57,071 bases of DNA from Comamonadaceae bacterium. Its GTDB lineage: Bacteria; Pseudomonadota; Gammaproteobacteria; Burkholderiales; Burkholderiaceae_C. A model generated the notes under the pieces. The model saw nothing but the letters and a program-made list of their open reading frames with translations, made no database searches and was not told where the DNA came from. Below, in pieces: positions 44,174-52,419 of this stretch; position 1 is the stretch's first letter; each line of letters starts with the position of its first letter. The position numbers and the translations under genes were made by a program. The DNA is taken from the NCBI GenBank assembly GCA_947455935.1, contig CANGPV010000002.1:1-57071 (forward strand). The letters are read 5' to 3'.

Positions 44174-44197
44174 TCCTCTGACACGAGGATTTTTTTT
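44174..44197 (+). terminator. Rho-independent terminator after the beta-oxidation pair
   Basis: Stem TCCTC (44174-44178) with GAGGA (44185-44189), 6-base loop, followed by eight T residues to 44197. It sits 60 bases behind the fused hydratase/dehydrogenase stop. The stem is short, which limits confidence. It also lies just before the 44228 gene, so that gene needs its own promoter. Confidence 0.55.
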
Positions 44198-44227
44198 GGG
44201 TAGTGTTCCTTTTGTCTGGAGTGATGT

Positions 44228-44647
44228 ATGAAACGCGTAATGCTTGCAATATTGACGACGGTGTCTTTGGCTTCCCATGCAGAATGGACCCCCCTGATTG
44301 AAGACCGCGAATTTGGCGAGAACCACTACATCGACTTGGCAACCATCAGCGATGTGGATGGCGCAAAACAAGTCACTACCCTGTCTGACTTTCCCAGAGA
44401 CAAAAAAGAAGCCTGTCAGGGCGACGGCTGCGCTTTTCTGACAAGTTCACGCATATCAGTTCGCCATGTCGAGTGCGAAGCCAAACGTCAACGTCAAATT
44501 CAATTTACTGACTACGAGGGGCGAATGGGCACCGGTACGGTGACACAAGCTGCACAAGGCGGACCCAAAAAACGTTATTTCCGCTGGTACACACCCCAGC
44601 CAGGTTCGTTTTTTGATGTTCTGATCAATAAAGTTTGCGCCCCTTAA
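44228..44647 (+). CDS. Secreted adhesin-E-like protein
   Basis: A 139-residue protein with a signal peptide (MKRVMLAILTTVSLASHA, cleaved before EW). The mature part is a small beta-rich domain with four cysteines: C63 and C67 in KKEACQGDGCAF, C82 and C137 near the end, which can form disulfides. The EWTPLIEDREFGENHYIDLA opening matches the Surface-adhesin E-like (PF16747) family of small periplasmic proteins seen widely in Burkholderiales. Function unknown. Its start follows GGAG (44218-44221) by 6 bases. Converges on the cyclase gene. Confidence 0.8.
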   Translation: MKRVMLAILTTVSLASHAEWTPLIEDREFGENHYIDLATISDVDGAKQVTTLSDFPRDKKEACQGDGCAFLTSSRISVRHVECEAKRQRQIQFTDYEGRMGTGTVTQAAQGGPKKRYFRWYTPQPGSFFDVLINKVCAP

Positions 44648-44659
44648 GCTCAGCAGTGT

Positions 44660-45721
44660 TCACACCGTCGCAATGGGTGCTGCGGGTGAGCCAATTGCCC
44701 CTGGCAAGCGCAACGGCGGCGCAGTCAATAAAAACCGTGAGCGTCCGTTGGCTCTGAGCCAGTTGGCCAAGGGCGTGAGGTGCCACAGCTCGCCCAAGTG
44801 AACGCCTAGTTTGAATAAACAATGTTCGTGCAGGGGAAGAGCCGCGCAAGCGCCCGCATGCGGAAGGGCAGGGTGGGTCTCCACCGCGTAGTTGTCGGCG
44901 ATCAAGGCGATCAAGCCGCTGTCGGTGATCCATTGTTTCAAGCGTTCGTCTCGACCATCCAAGGTGGAGCCGCTTTTATCAAGCACTGCGCCGTCGGGTT
45001 GTTTATTCATACCCAGCAGCACTTCGCCAAAACCGGTGTGCAAGCACACCATGTCACCTTCTTCGACCACCACCTTGTCTTTGGCCATGATGTCCATCAG
45101 CATGTCGTAGCCCACCACAGCGCCGCTGTTGCCCACATGGGCATGTAAATCAATCATCACGGCACGGCCTTGTACACAGCGTTCGGCCATTTTTTCGATG
45201 CCCAAGGCTTTGGCATAAGAGGTGGATTCACGCGGTACTTTGATGAAGTCAAAAATACCTGCACCCTCGTTGTGGTCGGGGCCAATGACATCGGTTCCCG
45301 CGCGAAAACCGTTGTAGTACAGCGCTTCGGGGACCCCATCCCCATCAGCGTCAAACATGGAGCCGGCATGGGCCAAGCTGTCCCACTGGGTGCTGTATTG
45401 CAAATGCATGATGACCAAGTCGTCACTCATCACATCGGTACACAAGGGGTCATCGCACCACATTTGGTAGTTCATATTGGGCTTGCCGTTGCGCACTGTG
45501 GGGCGCAAGACGGGCGGGCTACGGCGGGGGTTGAGCACCGAGCCGCCGGGGAAGTCCAGCGGCAAACTCAGGTTAAAGCTCAAGCCATGTTTGACCTCGG
45601 ACACGCCTTGCAATACCTTGTTGGGGGTGAGCAAATTCATGCGGCCAAACTGGTCGTCAGGGCCAAAGTCGCCCCAAGTCGAGCCTTCGGGGCGGTGTTT
45701 CCAGCGGGGGGATGTGCTCAT
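44660..45721 (-). CDS. Cyclase-family hydrolase (kynurenine formamidase-like fold)
   Basis: A 353-residue protein of the cyclase family (PF04199), a metal-dependent hydrolase group that includes KynB and isatin hydrolase. A metal-site motif is QYSTQWDSLAHAG (compare the family HxxTHxDAPxH), with LHAHVG and HTGFGEVLL further on. It is longer than KynB (about 210) and matches the long group seen in Burkholderiales, whose substrates are uncharacterised. Catalytic activity would be on an amide or lactam. It is divergent from the amidase gene across a 200-base gap. Confidence 0.82.
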   Translation of the reverse strand: MSTSPRWKHRPEGSTWGDFGPDDQFGRMNLLTPNKVLQGVSEVKHGLSFNLSLPLDFPGGSVLNPRRSPPVLRPTVRNGKPNMNYQMWCDDPLCTDVMSDDLVIMHLQYSTQWDSLAHAGSMFDADGDGVPEALYYNGFRAGTDVIGPDHNEGAGIFDFIKVPRESTSYAKALGIEKMAERCVQGRAVMIDLHAHVGNSGAVVGYDMLMDIMAKDKVVVEEGDMVCLHTGFGEVLLGMNKQPDGAVLDKSGSTLDGRDERLKQWITDSGLIALIADNYAVETHPALPHAGACAALPLHEHCLFKLGVHLGELWHLTPLANWLRANGRSRFLLTAPPLRLPGAIGSPAAPIATV

Positions 45722-45921
45722 GGCAATGCCTCAAGTCGGTGCATGACGGGCTGGTCATACGGAAAAAAGGGCATTATGGCCTGATCGCCGCAGCGCTTAG
45801 CGCCTCGCGATGACAAGTTGAGGCGGACAAACCCTCGCGAATTTACTTGAATTGGAAAATTAATTGGTGGACAAATCTGGTCAGATTCGATCACAATGGG
45901 CTTCACCAACAAGGGGTTGCC

Positions 45922-47322
45922 ATGAGTCAGACTGAAGCACATTACACCGAGCTGCTTGAAATTTCCAAGCGCATCCAATCTCGCCAAATTTCCTCGGTCG
46001 AGGCCACCCAAGCCCAATTGGCCCGCATTGCGCAGCTTGACCCCAGCTTAAAAAGCTACGCCACTGTCATGGCCGACCATGCACTGGCTGACGCACAAGC
46101 GGCAGACAAAGCCATTGGTGCTGGGCGCATCTTGGGGCCGCTGCACGGTGTGCCCATCGCAGTGAAAGACCTGTGTTGGACGGCTGGCACCAAGACGGCC
46201 GCTGGCATGACCATCCATGCCAACAACATTCCCACAGAAGACGGCACGGTGGTTCGCAAACTGCGCGAAGCTGGCGCGGTCATTTTGGGTAAGTTGCAAC
46301 TGACCGAAGGCGCTTACGCCGACCACCACCCCAACATCACGCCACCCGTCAACCCTTGGGGTGCAGGGCAATGGCCGGGTGCGTCTTCCAGCGGTTCGGG
46401 TGTGGCTACAGCTGCTGGCATGTGCTACGGCTCGCTGGGTTCGGACACCGGCGGATCGATTCGTTTTCCGTGTGCGGCCAATGGCATCACCGGCATCAAG
46501 CCCACTTGGGGTCGGGTCAGCCGTTATGGCGCGTTTGAGTTGGCCGCCACGCTTGACCACTTGGGTCCCATGACCCGCAGTACGGCAGACGCAGCAGCCA
46601 TTCTGGGAGTGATTGCAGGTGCTGACGCCAAAGACCCCACGGCCAGTTTGTTGCCCGTGCCCGATTATTTGGCCAGCATGAGCAAAGGCCTCAAAGGGCT
46701 TCGTGTGGGTATCGATTTGAAGTGGAGCTTGGACGGCATTGACGAGCCCAGCAAGCTGGCTTTCATGGCCATGATCGAGGTCGCCAAAGCGCAAGGCGCC
46801 ATCGTCAAGGAAGTGAAGTTCCCTGACCCGCAGCAAGCCATTGACGACTGGTTTCCCTTGTGCGGCGCCGAGACTGCGGTGGCGCATGAGGCCACCTACC
46901 CCTCGCGCAAGTCAGAGTACGGCGCTGGCTTGGCGGGTTTGATCGACATGGGCCACGCCTTGAGCGGTTTGGATTACCAAAAAATCATTTTGCGCCGCCA
47001 CGACTTCAGAGGCCGTGTAGACACCTTATTCCAAGACATCGATTTGCTGCTGATCCCCACCACCGGCATAGCCGCACCCACGTGGGAGCGCATGAGCAAA
47101 TTGGCCACGGATGCCGAGCTGCTCAGCGCTTTGTTGAAATTCACCTGCCCATTTGATATGACGGGTCAGCCCACCATCACTTTGCCCGCTGGGTTCACGC
47201 CGCAAGGTATGCCGATTGGCTGCCAGTTTGTGGGACGCCATTTCGAAGAAGAGATGATTGTTCGTGCAGGCTGGGCATTTCAGCAAGCCACCGATTGGCA
47301 CCGCCATCACCCCAAAGTTTGA
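45922..47322 (+). CDS. Amidase-signature amidase
   Basis: A 466-residue amidase of the GatA family. The start at 45922 (MSQTEAHYTELLEI) is used; earlier codons in frame lie in the intergenic region. Catalytic triad: K82 in GVPIAVKDLCWTAG, the cis-serine in PGASSSGSGVATA (155-157), and nucleophile S179 in LGSDTGGSIRFPCAANG. The cytoplasmic enzyme hydrolyses an amide to acid and ammonia, with the amide unknown. The acetamidase/formamidase gene follows 17 bases later, so the pair may process related amides. Only one gat-like gene is present, so GatA itself is unlikely. Confidence 0.92.
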   Translation: MSQTEAHYTELLEISKRIQSRQISSVEATQAQLARIAQLDPSLKSYATVMADHALADAQAADKAIGAGRILGPLHGVPIAVKDLCWTAGTKTAAGMTIHANNIPTEDGTVVRKLREAGAVILGKLQLTEGAYADHHPNITPPVNPWGAGQWPGASSSGSGVATAAGMCYGSLGSDTGGSIRFPCAANGITGIKPTWGRVSRYGAFELAATLDHLGPMTRSTADAAAILGVIAGADAKDPTASLLPVPDYLASMSKGLKGLRVGIDLKWSLDGIDEPSKLAFMAMIEVAKAQGAIVKEVKFPDPQQAIDDWFPLCGAETAVAHEATYPSRKSEYGAGLAGLIDMGHALSGLDYQKIILRRHDFRGRVDTLFQDIDLLLIPTTGIAAPTWERMSKLATDAELLSALLKFTCPFDMTGQPTITLPAGFTPQGMPIGCQFVGRHFEEEMIVRAGWAFQQATDWHRHHPKV

Positions 47323-47339
47323 TTCAAAGGAGTATTTGT

Positions 47340-48329
47340 ATGTCATGGTTAGAACAATCCATCATGCGCCAACGCGGCGTGGCCCAAGGTCGTCAGGCCG
47401 TCACCCACGAATTGACCGAAGCCAAACAGGGCAATTACCACTACACCATCGGTCCGTACTCGCAGCCGGTGTTGAGTGTCAAGCCTGGGGACCGCATCAT
47501 TGTTGAAACCCGTGATGCTTTTGAAGGCAAGGTCAAAACCGAGCAAGACTTGCCCTCCAAAGTGCTGACCATGCCGTTTGTCAATCCGCAAAATGGCCCC
47601 ATCATGGTCGAGGGCGCGCAGCCAGGCGATGTGATCGCGGTTTATATTGAATCGATGGCCCCGCGCGGCCCCAATCCCCGTGGCACTTGCGCCATGATTC
47701 CTGAGTTTGGTGCTTTGAGCGCCACCATGTTCACATCGCTGCTGACGCAACCTTTGCCTGAGATTGTTCGCAAGATCGATGTCGATGAAAAAGGCGTGTA
47801 CTGGAGCAAGCGGGTCACGCTGCCCTACAAGCCGCACATTGGCACCTTGAGTTGCTCGCCCATGCTCGACTCCATCAACACCCTCACGCCCGACACCCAC
47901 GGCGGCAATATGGATTTGCCTGATATGGGGCCTGGCAGCATCACCTACTTACCCGTTTGTACCGATGGTGCGCGGGTGTTCATTGGTGACGCCCATGCTT
48001 GCCAAGGCGACGGCGAGGTGTGTGGCACGGCGGTGGAGTTCCAAAGCACCACCACCATCCAAGTGGACTTGATTAAAAACTGGGCCATCACATGGCCACG
48101 CTTGGAAACCGAAGAGATGATCATGACCATTGGCAGTGCGCGGCCCTTGGAAGACGCCACCCGCATCGCCTACAAAGACTTGGTCTTGTGGATGGAAGCC
48201 GAGTTTGGCTTTGACCGCTGGGACGCTTACATGATGCTCAGCCAGTGCGGCAAAGTGCGTTTGGGTAACTTTGTCGATCCCAAGTACACCGTGGGGGCGG
48301 GCATATTGAAGGAATACCTCAAGGCTTAG
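47340..48329 (+). CDS. Acetamidase/formamidase family protein
   Basis: A 329-residue protein of the FmdA/AmdA family (PF03069), metal-dependent amidohydrolases releasing ammonia from formamide or acetamide. The start at 47340 (MSWLEQSIMRQR) is preceded by AAGGAG. Characteristic motifs are SVKPGDRIIVETRDAF, GPIMVEGAQPGDVIAVYI, HGGNMDLPDMGPGS and GDAHACQGDGEVCGTAVE, the last forming the metal-binding heart. It follows the amidase in one unit, and its stop is inside a strong hairpin. Confidence 0.9.
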   Translation: MSWLEQSIMRQRGVAQGRQAVTHELTEAKQGNYHYTIGPYSQPVLSVKPGDRIIVETRDAFEGKVKTEQDLPSKVLTMPFVNPQNGPIMVEGAQPGDVIAVYIESMAPRGPNPRGTCAMIPEFGALSATMFTSLLTQPLPEIVRKIDVDEKGVYWSKRVTLPYKPHIGTLSCSPMLDSINTLTPDTHGGNMDLPDMGPGSITYLPVCTDGARVFIGDAHACQGDGEVCGTAVEFQSTTTIQVDLIKNWAITWPRLETEEMIMTIGSARPLEDATRIAYKDLVLWMEAEFGFDRWDAYMMLSQCGKVRLGNFVDPKYTVGAGILKEYLKA

Positions 48330-48364
48330 CGTTAATTGGGGTCTGACCCCAATTAATTCGCTAA
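48326..48364. terminator. Bidirectional hairpin spanning two stop codons
   Basis: Perfect inverted repeat: TTAATTGGGGTC (48332-48343) and GACCCCAATTAA (48345-48356) around a single T. The stem continues TTAGCG (48326-48331) with CGCTAA (48359-48364) past a 2-base bulge, giving 18 pairs. The stop of the acetamidase gene (48327-48329) and of the convergent response regulator (48361-48363) both lie in the arms. The GGGGTC..GACCCC core recurs in intergenic DNA of many proteobacteria, so it may belong to a REP-like family. Terminator role is inferred; there is no long T run. Confidence 0.7.
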
Positions 48365-48720
48365 GTAAAAAGAGCGAGCAAATCGTCTTTGCGTATGGGC
48401 TTGAGCAGTACCTTGTCAAAGCCCGATGACTCCCACAGCAAGACCTCGTCGGGCATGGCGTGGGCGGTGTAGGCAATGATTTTCAAGTGCTGATAGCGTT
48501 TATCTGCACGTAATTGCTGACACAACTGCAAGCCGCTGACTTGGGGCATGGAGATATCTAGCAAGATCACATCACAGGGACTGCTTTGCAACCAATCCAA
48601 AGCTTCTTGGGCGCTGGCGCACTCTGTCACCTCATAGCCCAAGGGGCGCAAAAACAGCGCAGGTAATAAGCGGTTGGTGGGGTTGTCGTCAATGACGATC
48701 ACCTGCAAAGATGTGCTCAT
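48361..48720 (-). CDS. Single-domain response regulator (receiver only)
   Basis: A 119-residue receiver domain with no output domain. The acid pocket D11-D12, phospho-acceptor D55 (VILLDISMPQVSG), the threonine switch at ARound T85 (IIAYTAHAMPDEV) and K107 (VLLKPIRKDDL) are all present. Lone receivers act as phosphorelay intermediates or bind a protein target. Starts overlapping the histidine kinase stop by 4 bases, so it is the likely partner. Its end lies in the hairpin at 48326-48364. Confidence 0.9.
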   Translation of the reverse strand: MSTSLQVIVIDDNPTNRLLPALFLRPLGYEVTECASAQEALDWLQSSPCDVILLDISMPQVSGLQLCQQLRADKRYQHLKIIAYTAHAMPDEVLLWESSGFDKVLLKPIRKDDLLALFT

Positions 48721-49553
48721 GGGCGCATGGGGCTTTCTCCCCGCACAGGCAGGGTAAAGAAGAACATGCTGCCTTCACCTGCCTTGGTGGAGTAATCGAG
48801 TTTTCCGCCCATCAAATGAATCAAATGGTGACTGAGCACCAAGCCCAAACCTGCGCCCTCATTGGGTCGCAAGACAAACGGGTTATCGGATTTTTGCTGG
48901 CGTTTGAAAATGGTTTCTTGCATTTCGGGGGCAATACCGCGGCCTGTATCCTCTACGGAGAACACCACCCACAGGTTGTTGGCGCTGGGTGTCACCGACA
49001 GCGTCACGCTACCCTGGGGACGGTTGTAGTTCAAGCCGTTGTCGATCAAGTTATTCAGCACTTGGCGTACGCGATAAGGGTCAGCTCGCATTTGCGAAGG
49101 CAGGTTGTGCGCCAAATTCACATGCAGCTGAATTTTCAACTCATCGGCGCGGGCTTGGTGCAGGGCACGTACCGATTCCACCATGTCGCTGATATCAAAG
49201 TCGGATTGCGATAAATCTAAGGTGCCCTCGTGGATCTTGCTCAGGTCCAACAAGCCGTTGACCAAGTGCAGCATTTGCAAGCTGTTCTCCAAAATGATTT
49301 TGGAGGTGAACTGAATCATGGGTTCACGGGTGCTGCTGTAGATGTATTCGGCATAACCCATCACGCCATTCAAGGGGGTGCGCAAGTGGTGCGACATCGA
49401 GGCCAAAAAATCGTTGACGTGGTGTTTACTGGCCCGAGCTTGGTCAATCTCCATTAGTTGGCTGCGATTTCGCTGTCGCTCTTGCCAATACACATAAGCT
49501 AGCACCAGCAAGGCCGCTATCAGCACCAAGGTAACAAGCCAAAGCTGTGTCAT
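48717..49553 (-). CDS. Short histidine kinase without sensor domain
   Basis: A 278-residue kinase with one N-terminal membrane helix (about 4-23) and no periplasmic or PAS domain. The H-box is LASMSHHLRTPLNGVMG, phospho-acceptor H55; the next residue is His where Glu is usual (SHELRTP). The N-box NNLIDNGLNYNRPQG, the G1 box DTGRGIAPEM and G2 box GAGLGLVLSHHL are intact. With no obvious input module it may sense through its helix or a partner, such as the winged-helix protein just upstream. Coupled to the receiver gene by 4-base overlap. Confidence 0.88.
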   Translation of the reverse strand: MTQLWLVTLVLIAALLVLAYVYWQERQRNRSQLMEIDQARASKHHVNDFLASMSHHLRTPLNGVMGYAEYIYSSTREPMIQFTSKIILENSLQMLHLVNGLLDLSKIHEGTLDLSQSDFDISDMVESVRALHQARADELKIQLHVNLAHNLPSQMRADPYRVRQVLNNLIDNGLNYNRPQGSVTLSVTPSANNLWVVFSVEDTGRGIAPEMQETIFKRQQKSDNPFVLRPNEGAGLGLVLSHHLIHLMGGKLDYSTKAGEGSMFFFTLPVRGESPMRP

Positions 49554-49571
49554 GCGTCGTAGGAGGTAAGG

Positions 49572-49964
49572 TTATTTTTTAGGAAATATCAAAAATTCAT
49601 TGCTCAGCATACGGCTGAACTCTTGGGCATGCGCCTCCAAGGTACTCAACAAGGCAGAGGTCGGCAAAATTCGTTTGGAGCGCTTGTCGCTGTCATGGGC
49701 TTCGAACTCAATCAAGCCGTCATTTTCAAACTCACGGATTTTGTAACGCAGGGCGCGTTCGCTCAAATCCTTGTTGTAGTAAATGCCTTTTAGAAATGCG
49801 CTGGGTCCGTCTTGCTTGTCTTGCATTTGTCGGGCAAGGTTGAGATACAGGTAGCGGCCCGCTTGGGTAGAAGCCACATCCAAATGCTGGCTCTCCCACT
49901 CATGCAGTTGACAAATGACTTGTAAGAATTTGGCACTCAGTTGGGAATCTTGATCGTTTCTCAT
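49572..49964 (-). CDS. Winged-helix protein, MarR-like
   Basis: A 130-residue protein. After an N-terminal helix (QLSAKFLQVICQLHEWESQH) comes a helix-turn-helix-like segment FLKGIYYNKDLSERALRYKI and a wing (EFENDGLIEFEAHDSDKRSKR), the layout of a MarR or phage-type winged helix. The C-terminal helix (STLEAHAQEFSRMLSNEFLI) could dimerise. It lies 18 bases before the histidine kinase on the same strand and 117 bases after the OmpR-type regulator. DNA binding is inferred from the fold; no family was recognised with certainty. Confidence 0.65.
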   Translation of the reverse strand: MRNDQDSQLSAKFLQVICQLHEWESQHLDVASTQAGRYLYLNLARQMQDKQDGPSAFLKGIYYNKDLSERALRYKIREFENDGLIEFEAHDSDKRSKRILPTSALLSTLEAHAQEFSRMLSNEFLIFPKK

Positions 49965-50081
49965 GGATTGAGCTTTTCTTCAAAGGGACGCGAATGCTAG
50001 AAGAAGCTGATCAAAACAACTGATAAAAACTGACAATTTCAGATTTATAAGTTGATGTGATACCTTAGTTTGTCGGCGAAA

Positions 50082-50792
50082 CTATTTGATATAAATAGGA
50101 CAATAAAGTCGATATCCCTTGAGTCTTAAGGCTGTGAGCGCCTGATTGCCGGCACCGCACGCTGATAATTTTTTCCTTAATCGGTACAGTTGCGCCTCAA
50201 GTGCAGACTTTTGAAGAGTTTGCTCATCCTTGCCCAAAACGTCGTAGATTTGCCACAACTCCAAGGATTTGTCCTTGGCTCTGGCCAGCGCCATCAGCAG
50301 GGTGAACTCGGTGCTGGTCAGGTCCGACGTGCCTTGGCTGCCTTGGATATTGCGCTTGCCCATATGGATTTCAATCGCCTCGGGTTGGTACTCGAAGACC
50401 GCAGACATCTTGTTGCGCATACGCAGGCGTCTGGCCAGTGCATTCACCGCAGCATGAAGCTCATCAAAAACGACAGGCTTGGTCAGGTACATGTCTGCAC
50501 CACATTCGTAACCAGTGATTTTGTCGGCCGTTTCGCTGCGAGCGGTCAGCATGATGATGCCCAAAGCTGGTTGTACCGTGTGAATGCGTTTGGCCAAGGA
50601 AAAACCGTCTTCGCCGGGTAAGTTGACATCAAGGATCACCATATGCAAGTCGTGGTCTTGCGCTTCTTCATCGAAGGCTTCGGCGGAGTCGACACCGCTG
50701 ACATGGTGGCCCTGTTGTCGCAGAGCTTGGATCACATGGGTTTGCCAAGGCAGGTAGCTCTCAACCACCACAATATTCAAAGCTTCAAGCAA
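50082..50792 (-). CDS. OmpR/PhoB-type response regulator
   Basis: A 236-residue regulator: receiver (1-115) and winged-helix trans_reg_C domain (about 140-235). The phospho-acceptor is D55 (MVILDVNLPGEDG) and the lysine K105 (YLTKPVVFDEL). The acid pocket is E11 with serine at 12 (VVVESYLPWQ), so one of the two metal acids is lost, which may weaken phosphorylation. The DNA-binding part has LTSTEFTLLMALARAKD and LRKKLSACGAG ... LRLKGYRLYCP. Upstream gene of the winged-helix, kinase and receiver genes on the same strand. Confidence 0.88.
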   Translation of the reverse strand: MLEALNIVVVESYLPWQTHVIQALRQQGHHVSGVDSAEAFDEEAQDHDLHMVILDVNLPGEDGFSLAKRIHTVQPALGIIMLTARSETADKITGYECGADMYLTKPVVFDELHAAVNALARRLRMRNKMSAVFEYQPEAIEIHMGKRNIQGSQGTSDLTSTEFTLLMALARAKDKSLELWQIYDVLGKDEQTLQKSALEAQLYRLRKKLSACGAGNQALTALRLKGYRLYCPIYIK

Positions 50793-50878
50793 GTGACAAA
50801 CCTCATGATTTAAGAAAACTGCCTCAGCATGGTCAAAAGACTTGAGTAAGATGTTTGAACTAACTCAGGAGATTATCC

Positions 50879-51262
50879 ATGCGGATTCCACACATTGCGC
50901 TTATCGTTTCATCGCTTGTTTTGGCCAGCAGTTTGTCACTGGCAGCCGATAAAAAAGACGCTGCTGCAGACCCGGTTGTCAAAAAATCCGATTCAGGTAT
51001 TTGCCACGAAAAAGGCTCGCCCTCGTATGGCAACACCAAGAAGTTCACAGCGTTTGCAACGGTAGACGAGTGCGTTAAGAGTGGTGGCAAATTGCCTGCC
51101 GGTCAACCGGCTGCGGCTGCGCCTGCTGCACCCATGGTGAAAAAATCGGACAGCGGTATTTGCCATGATGCCAAAAGCCCCAGCTACGAGCGAACCAAGA
51201 AATTCACCGAGTTCAAAACCGTGGATGAGTGTCTGAAAAGCGGCGGCAAACTCCCCAAATAA
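50879..51262 (+). CDS. Secreted protein of two duplicated cysteine units
   Basis: A 127-residue protein with a signal peptide (MRIPHIALIVSSLVLASSLS, cleaved near ALA). The mature chain is two 40-residue units at 34-73 and 87-126, 32 of 40 residues identical, joined by a Pro/Ala-rich linker (GQPAAAAPAAPM). Each unit has KKSDSGICH, SPSY, TKKF and VDEC.KSGGKLP with two cysteines, likely one disulfide. Similar single units occur at the C terminus of secreted nucleases in proteobacteria, but none is attached here. The start follows an AGGAGA ribosome site. Its function is unknown. Confidence 0.8.
   Translation: MRIPHIALIVSSLVLASSLSLAADKKDAAADPVVKKSDSGICHEKGSPSYGNTKKFTAFATVDECVKSGGKLPAGQPAAAAPAAPMVKKSDSGICHDAKSPSYERTKKFTEFKTVDECLKSGGKLPK
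50978..51256 (+). repeat. Internal 120-base duplication in the secreted protein gene
   Basis: Codons 34-73 (50978-51097) and 87-126 (51137-51256) encode near-identical 40-residue units. DNA copies are diverged at many third positions, so the duplication is not recent, while the protein is conserved, which suggests selection on both units. Confidence 0.8.
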
Positions 51263-51268
51263 CGGGGC

Positions 51269-51529
51269 TTAGCGAGCGTCGGGTAACTCGATTTTCACTT
51301 CCAACACCTCAAGGTTGTCTTGGCGTTCCAAGTTGACCTTGATGTCGTTGGGATTGATGTTCACGTATTTAGACAAAACCGCGATCAAGTCGCGTTGTAA
51401 ATCGGGCAAATAGTCGGGCTGGTGCGCCGACCGGCCTGATCGCTCATGCGCCAAAATGATTTGTAAGCGCTCTTTGGCGACGCTGGCGGTTTTTTTCTTT
51501 TCGCCAATCAAGAAAGACAAAAACGACAT
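51269..51529 (-). CDS. minE: Cell division topological specificity factor MinE
   Basis: MinE drives pole-to-pole oscillation of MinCD so that division occurs at mid-cell. The start at 51529 ([13 protein letters not shown]) gives 86 residues, the usual length. The N-terminal membrane-anchor and MinD-contact helix is seen in [15 protein letters not shown], and the C-terminal specificity domain has [20 protein letters not shown] and VLEVKIELP. It follows minD by 4 bases. Order minC-minD-minE is canonical. Confidence 0.96.
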   Translation of the reverse strand: MSFLSFLIGEKKKTASVAKERLQIILAHERSGRSAHQPDYLPDLQRDLIAVLSKYVNINPNDIKVNLERQDNLEVLEVKIELPDAR

Positions 51530-51533
51530 GGGC

Positions 51534-52349
51534 TTATCTCCGCCCAAACACGCGTTGCAGCAAGCCGGGTTTGACGGCCTCGGTAAAGCGCATAGGAACG
51601 TCTTTGCCTAAAAAGCGTTCAATCACGTCTTTGTAGGCCTCGGCCACATCGCTTTTTTCCAGCAAGACCGCAGGCAAACCTTGGTTAGAGGCTTGCAATA
51701 CATCCTCAGATTCAGGAATGACACCTAGAAGGGGAATGCGCAAAATATCTTGGATGTCATCCAAAGACAGCATTTGTCCTTCCAGCACACGGTTGGGGTT
51801 GTAGCGGGTGATCAGCAAATGCTCTTTGACAGGCTCTTGGCCTTCGATGGCTCGCAGGGTACGGCTGCTCAGCATGCCCAAAATGCGGTCAGAGTCGCGA
51901 ACCGATGACACCTCGGGGTTGGTCACCACCAAAGCTTCGTCGGCAAAGTGCATGGCCATCATGGCACCGGTTTCAATGCCTGCGGGTGAGTCGCACACGA
52001 TGAAGTCAAAGCCCATGCCGGTGAGTTCTTGCAACACACGTTGCACGCCGTCTTGGGTCAGGGCTTCTTTGTCACGGGTTTGCGACGCCGCCAATACATA
52101 TAAGTTGTCGGAATGCTTGTCTTTGATCAGCGCTTGGTTCAAAGTGGCTTCGCCATTGATGACGTTGACAAAGTCATACACCACACGACGCTCGCAACCC
52201 ATGATGAGGTCTAAATTACGCAAACCCACATCGAAATCGATCACCACGGTTTTTTGCCCACGCAGAGCCAAACCCGATGCAAAGCTGGCACTGGTGGTGG
52301 TCTTGCCCACGCCGCCTTTGCCCGAGGTCACCACGACTATTTTTGTCAT
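51534..52349 (-). CDS. minD: Septum site-determining ATPase MinD
   Basis: A 271-residue membrane-associated ATPase. The start at 52349 ([10 protein letters not shown]) is preferred to an upstream ATG. The deviant Walker [13 protein letters not shown] has the signature lysine K11 and K16, with [15 protein letters not shown] as Walker B/switch. The C-terminal amphipathic membrane-targeting helix is [12 protein letters not shown]. It recruits MinC and is removed from the membrane by MinE. It lies 70 bases after minC. Confidence 0.97.
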   Translation of the reverse strand: MTKIVVVTSGKGGVGKTTTSASFASGLALRGQKTVVIDFDVGLRNLDLIMGCERRVVYDFVNVINGEATLNQALIKDKHSDNLYVLAASQTRDKEALTQDGVQRVLQELTGMGFDFIVCDSPAGIETGAMMAMHFADEALVVTNPEVSSVRDSDRILGMLSSRTLRAIEGQEPVKEHLLITRYNPNRVLEGQMLSLDDIQDILRIPLLGVIPESEDVLQASNQGLPAVLLEKSDVAEAYKDVIERFLGKDVPMRFTEAVKPGLLQRVFGRR

Positions 52350-52419
52350 CTCAACAAATCCTTGATTGATAAACCGCACAGCTTGCCTAACTGGTTCTGC
52401 AAGCCGTGAAACGAGGAGT

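Noticed and set aside
45722-45921. GntR-type operator in the divergent gap (TGGTCAGATTC region)
   Set aside because: The match is half-site only and there is no adjacent regulator gene.
50760-50878. Strong promoter for the cysteine-repeat gene
   Set aside because: TTGAGT is present, but no matching -10 hexamer at the right distance.
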